Source of the DNA: Prorocentrum cordatum
Taxonomy: Eukaryota > Sar > Dinophyceae > Prorocentrales > Prorocentraceae
DNA length: 37,500 nucleotides
NCBI GenBank assembly: GCA_963575745.1
Contig: CAUYUJ010021037.1
Span: 327,501-365,000 of the forward strand
Direction: 5' to 3'
In this document: positions 1 through 8,821 of the stretch, piece after piece
Numbering within the stretch: position 1 is the stretch's first letter
Layout: every line of letters begins with the position of its first letter
The notes under the pieces: model-generated
Told to the model about the DNA's origin: nothing
The model's database searches: none
Seen by the model: only the letters and a program-made list of their open reading frames with translations
Made by a program: the position numbers and the translations under genes

Positions 1-1144
1 GCTTACCCTTGGCGGCCACGGGGGCAGCCATGAACTTCGTGCTAGCCTTCGCGGCCACGACCTTCTTGGCGTTCGTGGAGGCGTCGGGCTCCGTCACTTG
101 CAGCTTCAGCTTCTTCGGGGGCGTGGCGAGGGCGGGCTCGGCAGCCGCTGGTCTCCCTTTGCGGGCCCTCTTCATCTTCGCGGCCTGCTTGAGCCTGCCA
201 GCAGGCGGCTGGCCGCCTGCCATCGCCTCGAGCTCCAGGCTGTCCATCCCGATCATCATCGGGGATGGCTGGATTGGCGTGATCCCGATCTTGCTGGTAG
301 TGGACGGCGGGCACGTCGGTGCGCTGGGCGCAGTCGTAGACCGAGCGGGCGTAGCGGGCGTAGCGGGCGTAGCGGGCGAACTCGTGTCGGACGTGTTGCC
401 GAGTAGTGCCTCGAACGCTTCCGCCGTCATGGTCAGGAACTCGTCGCTCGCGTCGTCCAACTTGCCTGCGTCACTACAGGCGGGCTCGGGCGAGGCTGTC
501 TTGGCAGTGGGCTGGTTGGGGGCCGTGCCATTCGCGAGCAGGATCAGGTCCGACACCGCATCACGCGTTTCAGAACTCGCAGACGTGGGCAACCGAAAGA
601 AGCGGGCAGGCTCTTGCGCGAGCCACCTCAGGTCGTGCAGCATGAGGTGGTACTTGCACGCGAGCATGTTCGTGACCTCCACAGCCGACCCGACTGGGAA
701 TATGATCTTCAGGTCTTTCACGGTCGCATGGAGGACCGCCCGAAGGTCACTCATGACGCACTGACCGTCCCCGTCTTTGGTGATGCCAATCAGTGCCTGA
801 ATCAAGATTCTCTTTTTCGCCAGCCCCGCAAGGTGCGGCTTGGGCCCCTTGAGATCCTTATCCTTGTTCTTGTACACGTCGGGATCTAGGAACGCGACCA
901 TCTTGTCATTGCTGTCGCCAGCGTGGTGCTTCACCTGCTTAGCGAGCTCCTTGGCGCTCATCGCGATGTCCATCCTCGGGAGCTGCCCTTGGCGGCGCAC
1001 CAGCTGCACCCCCCGCACCATATGGCGTCTAGTGTCGGAGACGCTGTCTTCGAAAGACTTTCCCGCGAGTTGTGCATCGAGCCAAAGCGGCAACGGTGCG
1101 GGAGGAGGACTGGGCCTCTGGTGCCCTTTTGGGGCCCTCTTAAA
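1..1144 (-). CDS. Exon of an unrecognised gene, open at the left edge
   Basis: The minus-strand frame with codons at 2-4, 5-7 and so on is stop-free from the window edge up to an in-frame TGA at 1145-1147, about 380 codons. The product starts Pro-rich and continues with a mixed alpha-type region containing SVSDTRRHMVRGVQ, VAFLDPDVYKNKDKD, LIGITKDGDGQC and LACKYHLMLHDLRWLAQEP. It then passes through an acidic stretch and a tandem AT-P repeat (about 345-375), and ends in Lys/Ala-rich sequence (ATPPKKLKL, VVAAKAS) that could be nuclear-targeting. G/C-ending codons dominate. No start Met is assigned; the 5' exon edge probably lies at 1080-1144, where several AG acceptors precede the folded-looking part. 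I do not recognise the family. A nucleic-acid-associated role is only a guess from the basic tail. It could belong to the same kind of multicopy family as the gene at 6500-7902. Confidence 0.6.
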
Positions 1145-1155
1145 TCAGGCCTGAT

Positions 1156-1700
1156 GCTCTTTTGGTGCGCACCCTTGGCTTTCTTGGAGCTCTCGGCGCT
1201 CTCTTGCCCACCCACCCCGTACGGTTCAGATGTTCTACCGCGGGGGGGGGGGGGGGGGGGGCTCTTTGGGCATCTCGGGCCTATTCATGGCGCCCTTGCG
1301 CTGCCCTTTTAGGCCTTCTCGTAGCCTCTCTGGGGGAGGGGGGGAGTGGGCAACGGGGCCCCAAGAGGGCCTCAAGAGAGCCCCAAATGCGCACGTATAC
1401 CTCACATGCCTCTGCAGTGCTCCCAGAGGGGTACCCAAGTACGTGGGTCTCTCGGGTCCTCTCGGTGCCTTCTTGGGGCCGTTGCGCGGCCCCTTTTGGG
1501 CCGTCTTGGAGCTTTTCTGGGGAGCCATCAGGGCCCCAAGAGAGCACCGCCGCGCATGCACTGCCATGCTTCTGCAGTGCTCCAACGGGGTACCCAACTA
1601 CGTGCGTCTTGGGGTCCTCTTGTGGCATGGTTGCGCTCCTCTTGGAGTCCTCTTGGAGCCCCCCTTCTGTATCTTCTGGCAATTTCACGGGCGTCCAAAA
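1156..1700. repeat. Degenerate G/C-rich tandem duplication with poly-G tract
   Basis: No gene is evident. A G20 run occupies 1242-1261. A block around TCTGCAGTGCTCC at 1411 recurs at 1571, an offset of 160 bp, with the following GGGGTACCCAA..TACGTG segment conserved in both. The background is full of GGGGCCCCAAGAG-type words that recur at 10540-10650. Confidence 0.6.
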
Positions 1701-1964
1701 GTGACGCATCGAAGGACCCTCTCGCGGGGCCATCTTGAAACCCCTCGTCGTCGTCGGCGCCGTCGTCGGCGCCGCTGCCCCAGGGCCGCCCCGAGGTGGA
1801 GGGATGAGGGGGGGGGGGGGTGATGATGAGGAGAAGGATGTGCTCCAGGACACCCCCACCACCCGCCCAGGATCCTTAGGGTGGGGTTCTGTCAGGGGTG
1901 GGGTTGTGCGTTTCCCGTCCCTGGGCATCAATATCACGTTGTTTCTCGGTGGGGCATTTCTTCG

Positions 1965-1968
<4 letters not shown>

Positions 1969-2000
<32 letters not shown>
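1969..2000. repeat. (TA)n microsatellite
   Basis: About 16 uninterrupted TA dinucleotides, preceded by CACACA. The rest of 1700-2200 holds GTCGTCGGCGCC repeats near 1745-1775 and a G11 run near 1810; no coding signal is evident. Confidence 0.9.
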
Positions 2001-2004
<4 letters not shown>

Positions 2005-2214
2005 AGCAAGTTCCCCGACACTTTCTGGGCCAAGTCGGGGCCCTTCTGGGCCCTCCCCCGCAAGTCAGCGATGGGTAATGTTTTGGGGCTCTGTAAAGTT
2101 GACGCCTATATCCTGCTGCTGATCTTGGCTGTTGCCAATTCCCCAGACCAAGTTACCCCCGCGGGAACAGAGCGTCGTCACCCCCAAAGGGGGTGGAAGC
2201 AAACTGCCACGTTC

Positions 2215-2365
2215 CAACGGACCATGGGCCAGTTGGCCCAGAGGCGTTCCAAGCAGACCATGGGCCAGATGTACCAGGGGCGTTATCACCCCCAACAGAG
2301 CTGGTCCTAGACACGGCCCAAACGGACCATGGGCAATTTGGCCCAGTGGCTTTCCAAAGGGACCT
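2215..2365. repeat. Degenerate ACCATGGGCC repeat cluster
   Basis: ACCATGGGCC occurs at 2221 and 2257 and as ACCATGGGCA at 2326, spaced 36 and 69 bp apart. GGCCCAGAGGCGTT or GGCCCAGTGGCTTT follows two of the copies. A related word, GGCCCAATGGGCCAGAGGCG, appears at 10311, so this looks like a dispersed low-copy repeat. Nothing coding is seen in 2365-2715. Confidence 0.5.
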
Positions 2366-2715
2366 TAGCAGCAGAGACGCATCAAATGGGATGGGGTGTT
2401 TTTCCTGCGGCCGCACGCCCTGCTAGGGCCACGCGAAAAAAAAAACGAAAACGGACTGCGCACCTGCGACGCCCGCCCACATGTCAGACACTGTCAAAGC
2501 GCACATATTCTCGATATTACTTGAGGGCGGGCGCGGGCCGCCCAATTTGCGCCAAACTTGAAACAGCCAAACAGTGAGCCCTAAACGTGGACCCTCTAAT
2601 ATTGAGCCCCAAGCTTGACCCTTCACGTTTGAGCTCAACTGTGGCGACGAGGGCATCGTTGGGGCCTTCCCCGTGGGGGTCCCACTGAGCCTTTAAGGAC
2701 AACGTGGGATCGAAT

Positions 2716-2810
2716 TGATCCCCCTCCTCCCCCTGCCCTTCCCCCCTCCCCCCCCTCCTCCTCCTCGTCCTCCTTCTCCCCCCCCTCCACCTCCCATGAC
2801 CAGCCCTCCT
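2716..2810. repeat. C-rich CCT/CCCT tract
   Basis: Imperfect CCT and CCCCT repeats on the plus strand. One of about nine such tracts in the window. Confidence 0.85.
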
Positions 2811-2944
2811 CTCCCACGCAACCCTTCCTCCTCGCCATCGTCCTCGCCCAGTCGGCCGACGCCGCTGCGCGGGCTGGCAGCCCGACAGCGCTCCGAGGCC
2901 ACGGCCCCAGCGACCTCAGAATCGAGCTCGACCACAACCCGCAG

Positions 2945-3400
2945 ATTTTGTCAAAACAGGTGCAGATTTTGATAAAACAGACGGGCCCAGGAAACCACGC
3001 ATTGTTAAAACAGGTGCAGATTTTGATAACACTAACGATCCCAGGAAATCTTGTATTGTTAAAACAGGTGCTGGTTTTGATAAAACGAGTTCGTGCTAGG
3101 TGAGCGACATATTACATATTTTATCAAATTATGCTGGTTCTGAGGCCTAGCACCATGCATATTTTAGTAAAACGTGCTTTTAGGCTGCAGGAATTGTTAA
3201 AACGTGTTTTCTAGACTGTCGGATTTGATAAAACCAGTGTTTTTGCAACCGTACGTTTTATTAAAACGTGCACATCTTTTGTTAAAATCTGCTTTCAGTC
3301 CAAACCAGGATTTGTTAAACCATGCACCTGTTTTGTTAAAACGTGTTTTCGTATCAAAACATGTTTTGTTAAATCTAGCACCTGCTTTGTCAAAATATGC
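2945..3400. repeat. Array of TTTTGTTAAAAC-like motifs with helical-turn spacing
   Basis: Around seventeen copies of a near-palindromic core, TTTTGTTAAAAC or TTTTGATAAAAC. The AAAAC ends fall near 2957, 2978, 3011, 3032, 3065, 3086, 3130, 3173, 3203, 3234, 3267, 3288, 3321, 3342, 3360, 3375 and 3397. Spacings are mostly 21, 33 or 43-44 bp, about two, three or four helical turns. The best-preserved parts form a 54-bp unit with two cores. The array overlaps the last codons of the ORF at 3197-5422, where it encodes a series of FNK motifs. Confidence 0.85.
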
Positions 3401-5422
3401 GGCCTCTGCGCGGCACCAGAAATGCGCAGAAAATCGTCGCACGCAGCTCTCGCTCCCGTTCCTCCCCTCCCTCTCCTGCCCTCCCCTCCCACCTCTCCTT
3501 GTGCTCGGGGTGTTTGTTCCAACGCTGCTCGGCAAACGGCCGAGGGAATCAAAGTGCATGCGCAGTGACCTGCCAGCGATATAATTCTGTGCGATGCCGA
3601 CCGACCGTTTCGCGGCAATGAGGCCATGGCGATTTGATTCGCCCAGACCTTGCACAAGGCCCATGAAATCCTCATTGTTATAACACCACATCACACGCAG
3701 CGACTGCCATTTGGCCTGGTCACCGCAATGCCAACTGTGATGAAATTTAGTCGGCATGTTCCACAGCATGCGCGGCGGGTCAGCATCTGAGCTGTTCTTG
3801 CACAAATAAGCATAGTGCAACAACATTTTGTCAAAACCATCCTGGATTCTTTCAACGATCGGCATTGGATACACAAACCAGTGGTCGCCATCTGTATCTT
3901 TAGATGGTATGCACTCGTACACTGTTGTCATGTTGGCCAGGACTCTGGCAACGTGCTGCTCATATGAATTGCCTGGCCTCGCAACCGAATGCCACAACTT
4001 ACTGAGGATGGGGAGCAGATGGCGTATCTGGCCAGCTTTCCCGCCAAGAATCGGGAAGTTTGAGTTTGGCTTGGATGGGTCACAGAAATCTCCAAAATCT
4101 ATTTTGGTGAACTGCGATGGCGTTTGTTCGTTGCGGTACGTTTCGTAAATGTAATCTGCAACCCTTGACATCTTATTGTGGGCGTTGCCACCGCCGATAA
4201 TATCTGTAAATACCAGATGCCACAGCACGTTCCCGCATATGTGCGCCGATATCCCCAGATCTAGGCAATGAAGAACATCCAGGAATATAAACATGTTTGT
4301 CAGGCCAAGACCTCCACGATCACGCTCGGCAAATATTGGTATTGGTTTCTTTCCAACTGTCCTGCAATGATTGCGCCATGCCCCAACGGGCCTAATGCTG
4401 AACCTCGTCGCTTTCCAAGGGGCCCCAAGCAATACATTTCGAAAGTTCAGTGGGCCCTCCGCCAGGGTGCATTCACAGTCCTTACACGGATGAGCTGCAC
4501 CCCAATGGCCTGGCACGTTTAGATAATTTGAAACATATTCGTAATCGCTTTTGATCCCAACCACAACTAAGAAGTAGCCACCAGCAATCTGTTCACCAGC
4601 GTTCTCCAAATCTGCGTCTGGGAACACTCCAGATTCGGCCGCCAGGAGTGATAATATGATAGGTTGCCACAAACGTTCCTTTGTGCTTGCCCCAGCATTC
4701 GCGTGTTGAACGACCTCGGTGTGGCTGTAGTAGCCGCCGATGTAATGAATGTTGTCGGTGGCCGAGACGTTCTCAATTGCAGTGAGTGATTCCCAGGCTG
4801 TGGCCACGAACGTCTGCCCCTTCACGCATGGAACACCATCACCATACAAACAAACTGGGATCCCTCTAGTGCGCAAATCGTGACGGGCTAAGGCGGGCAT
4901 GTGTGCGCGTCGAGGGTCGTCGATGCGAAAGCTATCCCAGAATTTCTCCAATGCTCTAGATGGTCCCCTGATGACTCTTTCGAACTCGTCTGGGAACCGT
5001 GTGTATAGGAAATTCATCCACCTGTGTGGCTCCACGATGGCGGTATCAATCTCGTGCTCTCCTTTATTGGGGCCTTTCGTTACGAGGAGCGGCGCCGTGA
5101 ACGTCGTCGGCTCGAGCATGTCTGGGATAAGTTTGGCAATGTATCTCAGCAACTCTTGTCGGGCGTGGCCCGACCACTTCCCGTACGTGCCCAGCGAAGC
5201 TAGTTTGCCCAACATCGCATTTGGAGCACCCCCCGATCGCTGAATGTCGTCGCATGCGAGTCTCGCAAACCTCTGGACCTGCGATGCCGAAATGTGCCCG
5301 TGGCCGAACTCAACCAACAAACTCTCGCCTAGAGCGGACCGTGCTTGGGTTGGCGGGGTGACTCTGCATTTCTTTCGACTCGCATGGCCTTCGAGGGCGT
5401 CGAGCCAACTGCCCGAATCCAT
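3197..5422 (-). CDS. Intronless transposase-like protein of a dinoflagellate multicopy family
   Basis: A single stop-free frame gives 741 residues from the ATG at 5420-5422; upstream in-frame codons derive from an SL relic. Numbered from four residues further upstream, visible features are CLYGDGVPC (D199), a Cys cluster HPCKDCEC (C317, C320, C322), LDVLHCLDLG (D386, D392), a LGGKAGQIRHLLP segment (463-475), KFHHSWH (563-569) and CYNNEDF (E588). D199, D386/D392 and E588 could be an RNase H-like DDE triad; this is inference. The recognisable domain ends near residue 628, followed by a Gly/Arg-rich linker and a tail of FNK repeats encoded by the motif array. I recall the CLDLGISAHICGN and CYNNEDF-type motifs from multicopy dinoflagellate proteins of unassigned function. 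No introns plus the SL relic suggest a retroposed cDNA whose 3' end has fused to a minisatellite. ORF confidence is high, function low. Confidence 0.7.
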   Translation of the reverse strand: MDSGSWLDALEGHASRKKCRVTPPTQARSALGESLLVEFGHGHISASQVQRFARLACDDIQRSGGAPNAMLGKLASLGTYGKWSGHARQELLRYIAKLIPDMLEPTTFTAPLLVTKGPNKGEHEIDTAIVEPHRWMNFLYTRFPDEFERVIRGPSRALEKFWDSFRIDDPRRAHMPALARHDLRTRGIPVCLYGDGVPCVKGQTFVATAWESLTAIENVSATDNIHYIGGYYSHTEVVQHANAGASTKERLWQPIILSLLAAESGVFPDADLENAGEQIAGGYFLVVVGIKSDYEYVSNYLNVPGHWGAAHPCKDCECTLAEGPLNFRNVLLGAPWKATRFSIRPVGAWRNHCRTVGKKPIPIFAERDRGGLGLTNMFIFLDVLHCLDLGISAHICGNVLWHLVFTDIIGGGNAHNKMSRVADYIYETYRNEQTPSQFTKIDFGDFCDPSKPNSNFPILGGKAGQIRHLLPILSKLWHSVARPGNSYEQHVARVLANMTTVYECIPSKDTDGDHWFVYPMPIVERIQDGFDKMLLHYAYLCKNSSDADPPRMLWNMPTKFHHSWHCGDQAKWQSLRVMWCYNNEDFMGLVQGLGESNRHGLIAAKRSVGIAQNYIAGRSLRMHFDSLGRLPSSVGTNTPSTRRGGRGGQEREGRNGSESCVRRFSAHFWCRAEAAYFDKAGARFNKTCFDTKTRFNKTGAWFNKSWFGLKADFNKRCARFNKTYGCKNTGFIKSDSLENTF

Positions 5423-5423
5423 T

Positions 5424-5445
5424 CTCGAGCCCAAATGGCTACCGA
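5424..5445 (-). other. Relic dinoflagellate spliced leader
   Basis: Read on the minus strand, 19 of 22 positions match the DinoSL consensus; the core GGTAGCCATTT and the GGCTC part are kept. Only one base separates it from the ATG of the transposase-like ORF. Genomic SL immediately 5' of an intronless ORF is the known signature of a reverse-transcribed trans-spliced mRNA. The 5' side (plus 5446-5463) is a (GGA)n run. Confidence 0.8.
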
Positions 5446-5463
5446 GCGGAGGAGGAGGAGGAT
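5446..5463. repeat. Short (GGA)n tract abutting the SL relic
   Basis: GCGGAGGAGGAGGAGGA on the plus strand starts exactly where the SL relic ends. On the minus strand this is a TCC run immediately 5' of the SL. Beyond it, 5470-5640 holds two GGGCCT/GAAGAACTCT-type repeats and no gene. Confidence 0.8.
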
Positions 5464-5649
5464 AGTGTAATAGATGCTTGTTCGCCTCATGGGCTCTTGC
5501 GGGCCTCCGAAGAACTCTTGCGGGCCTTCAAAGAACTCTACGAGGGTGGGGACGTGAAATTAACCACTGAGGGCCCTCGAAACCATCCAGGGCGACGAGG
5601 TGGGCGGCAATGAGGAGTAGGATGAGGATTCAGATTTGGAGTCGGAAAG

Positions 5650-5780
5650 GTTGCTGAGCAATAGACGTGACCATCAGACGCCCCAGGGAACCGTGATTCC
5701 AGATTTGATGTCACCAGACGCCCCTAAGCAATAGACGTGACCATCAGACGCCCCTAAGCAATAGACGTGACCATCAGACG
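5650..5780. repeat. 30-bp minisatellite
   Basis: The unit GCAATAGACGTGACCATCAG plus CGCCCCTAA occurs near 5655 and then in direct tandem at 5721-5750 and 5751-5780; a shortened copy lies between. No coding signal. Confidence 0.8.
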
Positions 5781-5836
5781 TGATTGCAGGTCACCAAGAA
5801 GAGGAATTCACTCTTCTTTTTGGTGGCCTGCAATCA
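5781..5836. repeat. Hairpin-forming inverted repeat
   Basis: The left arm TGATTGCAGGTCACC..AAGAAGAG pairs with the right arm CTCTTCTT..GGTGGCCTGCAATCA around a 7-nt GAATTCA loop, with one mismatch and a 2-nt bulge. It directly follows the 30-bp minisatellite. It could be a fold-back element remnant or a structured RNA. Confidence 0.75.
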
Positions 5837-5906
5837 AAATAATACAACTCCGAGGGGCCGACCCCGCAAGCAACGTGTTCTAATCTTAGAACATTCACAT
5901 CATGTG

Positions 5907-6060
5907 ACCTCCTCCTCCTCCTCTTCCTCCTCCTCCTACTTCTCCCGCCTCCTCCCATCCTAAACCCAAGCTTGTGACATCCTCCTCATTCTCATCCTTC
6001 CTTCCATTCCTTCCACCCTTGGATCGCGTGAACTCCTCCTCCTCCTTCTCCTCCTCCTCC
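5907..6060. repeat. CCT-rich tract with interruptions
   Basis: CCTCCTCCT blocks on the plus strand, interrupted at 5955-5985. Two related leaders, CATCATGTGACCTCCTCC and AAGCTTGTGACATCCTCC, introduce separate blocks, suggesting the tract was partly duplicated. Confidence 0.8.
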
Positions 6061-6241
6061 CAACTCCTTCCTTTCATCCATGGCCCATGGCCCGTTTGGA
6101 ACGTCTCTCCTCCCTCCTCTTCGTCGCCCTTCTTTAGCTCGATTTCTACAGGTGGCACTGCGGTGCAGCGAAGGGTATTGCGCAAGTATCCATGCGCACA
6201 CGGAGGGCGCCGAGCTGCGAGGCCCGACGCATTTAAATCAG

Positions 6242-6440
6242 ATCGTCGAAGTCCGAACCTTGGAATCGTCGCAGTTCGACTCTTAGGATCGTCGAAATGC
6301 GAACCCTGGGTGGGATCGTTGAAGTTCGAACTCTGGGATCGTCGAAGTTCGAACCCTGGGATCGTCGAAGTTCGAACCCTGGGATCGTCGAAGTTCGACC
6401 CCTTGGATCATCGAAGTTCGAACCCTGGGATCGTCGGATC
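6242..6440. repeat. 23-bp tandem array carrying GTTCGAACCC
   Basis: About eight and a half units of ATCGTCGAAGTTCGAACCCT plus GGG start at 6242, 6265, 6288, 6315, 6338, 6361, 6384, 6407 and 6430; the third is 27 bp. The unit holds the palindrome TTCGAA and resembles a Pol III B box. The array lies just downstream of the stop of the minus-strand gene at 6500-7902. Confidence 0.9.
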
Positions 6441-6499
6441 GCGCTCAGTTTCGACTGGCACGTCGGTCGAACGAGAAAGAGCCGCCATCCCCAAATAGC

Positions 6500-6684
6500 C
6501 TACTCCTCCATCGTCTTGGCCACCTGGATCGCACTCGCGATCTGCTGGCACAGTTTGCTGTCGATCGCGATGGCCTGCTTGATCAGGGCAGGCGTCGTGG
6601 CCGATGTGGCCCCTGGAAGGGACTTGGTGCGCAGGAGGGTGTCGTACTTCGCCAGGATTGCCTCCAGGGGGGGCGCTCCTGTCC
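6500..6684 (-). CDS. Probable 3' exon of the gene at 7030-7902
   Basis: The minus-strand frame ends at TAG 6500-6502. It reads LEAILAKYDTLLR, then ATSATTPALIKQAIAIDSK and CQQIASAIQVAKTMEE before the stop, a plausible helical C-terminus with G/C-ending codons. A likely acceptor is the ACAG just upstream of GAGCGCCCC near 6680. The intron would then span about 6685-7029 and contain the GGGGA-rich tract 6690-6780 and a T/G-rich stretch. Linkage to the upstream exon is inferred from orientation, proximity and codon style; an independent gene end is possible. Confidence 0.45.
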
Positions 6685-6689
6685 CCCGT

Positions 6690-6780
6690 CCTCCCCCCTC
6701 CCCCTCCCTCCCCCTCCCCCTCCCCGTGTCCTTTCCTCCTCCCCCTCCCCTCCCTCCGACCCCCCTTCCACCCCCTCGGG
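6690..6780. repeat. CCCCT/CCT tract, probably intronic
   Basis: CTCCCCCTCCC-type repeats on the plus strand. It lies between the two candidate exons. G8-type runs follow at 6820-6845. Confidence 0.75.
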
Positions 6781-7029
6781 CAGATTAATTTGGAGGATTG
6801 TACCGGTACTCCCGTTTTTTTGGGGGGGGCGGGCTGGGGGGGGGCAATTGGTTTGCATAGCCATGTTTTGTTATTGTGTTTTATTCTGTGTGGTGTCTCA
6901 CAAATGTGCACGTGTAGCTGTGTATAGATAACCATATTCGAATACATGTGAGCTTATGTATGCAAATGTGTATGCTGTATGCGTAATAGTATGGCTGCTT
7001 CTAAGCTGCAGTCTGTTTTGCCGCCGAGC

Positions 7030-7902
7030 CTGAATCACAGACTCCTTGTCGCTCAAGTGCGCCTTGACGAATGCGTCGTGCTTGCTGCCGTGCGTGCTGC
7101 CCGTGCACTCGAGGACCTTGAGGCGGAGCTTCGACAGGTTGCCCGATGCGATCTTCACCTTCTTGAGCGCTGTGGTCATTGGGTCGTCGTCGGCGCCAGG
7201 CAAGCAGTCGGTGATGGCGGCGGTTTTCTTCGAGACGTGTGGGTCAGTGATGCTCAGGTCGTAGCCGTCCTCGATGCTCTCGAAGAAGCTCTCCATATTG
7301 AGCAGGAACCCCGATACGTCGCCAGACACGTTGCCTGCTACCGTCAAGCCGCGGGAGCGGCGCATGTCCTTGCCGTGCTCCACGATGATGTCGTCGTACC
7401 TGTACCAGGGCTTGCCGTCAGGGTCCTTCGGGTTGGTGACGGCCACCACGTCGCCCTCCTCGAGCGCCGCGATGGCTGCCTCCTCGCAGTTGTGGAACAG
7501 CTTCGCCTTCAAGATGCTCCAGGGCATCGCCTTGTTACGCTCCGCCCTCTTCTTGCTCTCACTGTACTGGATGGTGTCCTGGAAGGTGGGATGGTCGAAG
7601 CCCTGCTCGACCCAAGCGCTGATCTTTTTGTTCAGTCTGGACATTTTGTTCTTGCCGTATCCGAGATCCTGGATGTTCCTGATGTCGTCCAAGATCGCTT
7701 GGTGGGCACCTCCTGCTTTCACGATCTGCATGAACTTCCGCCTGTCGGCAGGGGTGGGCACGGGACCCTCCAACTCGCTGACGTCCGCTGCCGAAGGCCT
7801 CTGGCGAATCGGTGGTGCTGCCGCAGGCTTCTTATTCATCGCCGCCTTGGCCTTGGCCTTGGCGAACTTGCCCTGCACTCCCTTCACTCCCTTCGGTGCC
7901 AT
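7030..7902 (-). CDS. Lys-rich N-terminal protein, unrecognised family, 5' exon
   Basis: The ATG at 7900-7902 opens about 290 codons of G/C-ending coding sequence up to ESVIQ at 7030-7032, after which the frame degrades into T/A-rich sequence. The in-frame Met at 7999-8001 is less likely because the intervening peptide is atypical. The protein starts with a basic Ala/Lys segment (MAPKGVKG, FAKAKAKAAM) like a nuclear or nucleolar tail. A folded region follows with DIRNIQDLGYGKNKMSRLNK, SKKRAERNKAMPWSILK, ALEEGDVVAVTNPKD and WYRYDDIIVEHG. The C-terminal part is acidic and helical (FFESIEDGYDLSITD, DDDPMTTALKKVKIASG). The donor is probably CAG|GC or a nearby GT. I do not recognise the family; the style resembles multicopy dinoflagellate proteins of unknown function, and the 262-codon ORF inside the LINE at 18125 has a similar helical, Lys-rich look. 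Confidence 0.6.
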
Positions 7903-8119
7903 CTCGTGGACCAGTTGAAGTGTAGTCTGCAGTCTTCGGATATCTGCAAAGATGCACGCGTTCTCCCGAGCAGCCAGACGGCTAAGTACGGAGTGCGGCA
8001 AGCCTAATCAGGGAAAGGACCGAAGGCAGTTCCATCAGAGGAACACTGAGACGACGGAACAGCACGCTGAGGATGCGAAGCCATGCGTAGCAATCCTATG
8101 CTTAACCTAGCGGTGTCAA

Positions 8120-8465
8120 GCTGTGCAGTGCTATGCAACGCAATGCAACGCAATGCTACGCAATGTGGTGCAATGCGACGCTAGACGCATTCCCCGAACC
8201 GACAGCTTGAACGACCAATCCGCGCGGCGCGTGGCCGACAGCACGTGAGATCTTTTTGCTGACACGAATCGGGCCATACGACGCATGGGTTGTCATCCGA
8301 CCCGAACGCCTTTGCGATCGGGCCCAAGGCACTCGCTGGCCCTTCGGGCAACGTGGCTTGCGAGCAATCCTCCGACCCGAATGTTTCTGGGATCGGGCCC
8401 AAGGCGCGCGAGGTACCCCCAATGCAATGCTAGGCTATGCAATGCCGCACCATGCCACGCTATGA
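8120..8465. repeat. GCAATGCAAC decamer repeats bracketing a CCGACCCGAA repeat pair
   Basis: GCAATGCAAC-like decamers run at 8125-8180 and again at 8419-8460. Between them TCCGACCCGAA..GATCGGGCCCAAGGC occurs twice (8296 and 8371, offset 75). No coding is supported in 8003-8820; 8460-8770 is TGTA/CATG-rich simple sequence. Confidence 0.7.
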
Positions 8466-8821
8466 ACATACATACGCGTGTGTGCGTATATCGGTATGGT
8501 TATTTGTGTTCCGTGCTTTATGCATTTGTAAACGTATATGTAAATGTGTATGTGTATGCACAATAAATGAGTATGCACGCGCGCATCGATGCGTACATGC
8601 ACATGTAAATGTAACAGTGCATGTAAGTGTCGTCCAGCTATTACTGTGCTTGCAAACCGCAAGTTGTAACAGGTCTAAGTACATGTAACCATAACTGTAA
8701 GTGTAAATGCGAGTGCACATGTTTATGTATGTGCATCTGTATGTCTAGGTGCGCATGTATTTGCACGGAAATAGCATCAACCCGATCGCCCAAGCGGTCG
8801 GATCGAATGCGCAGGTGCGCC

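Noticed and set aside
2945-3400. CRISPR-like appearance of the TTTTGTTAAAAC array
   Set aside because: Repeat cores are only ~12 bp, spacing varies between 15 and 44 bp, spacers are themselves related, and the context is eukaryotic.
6242-6440. tRNA gene, from the repeated GTTCGAACCC
   Set aside because: No A box, anticodon stem or acceptor pairing around any unit; it is a 23-bp tandem array.
6855-6880. Plus-strand SL-like word ATAGCCATGTTTTG
   Set aside because: Only a seven-base core matches; the rest diverges and no retrocopy follows.
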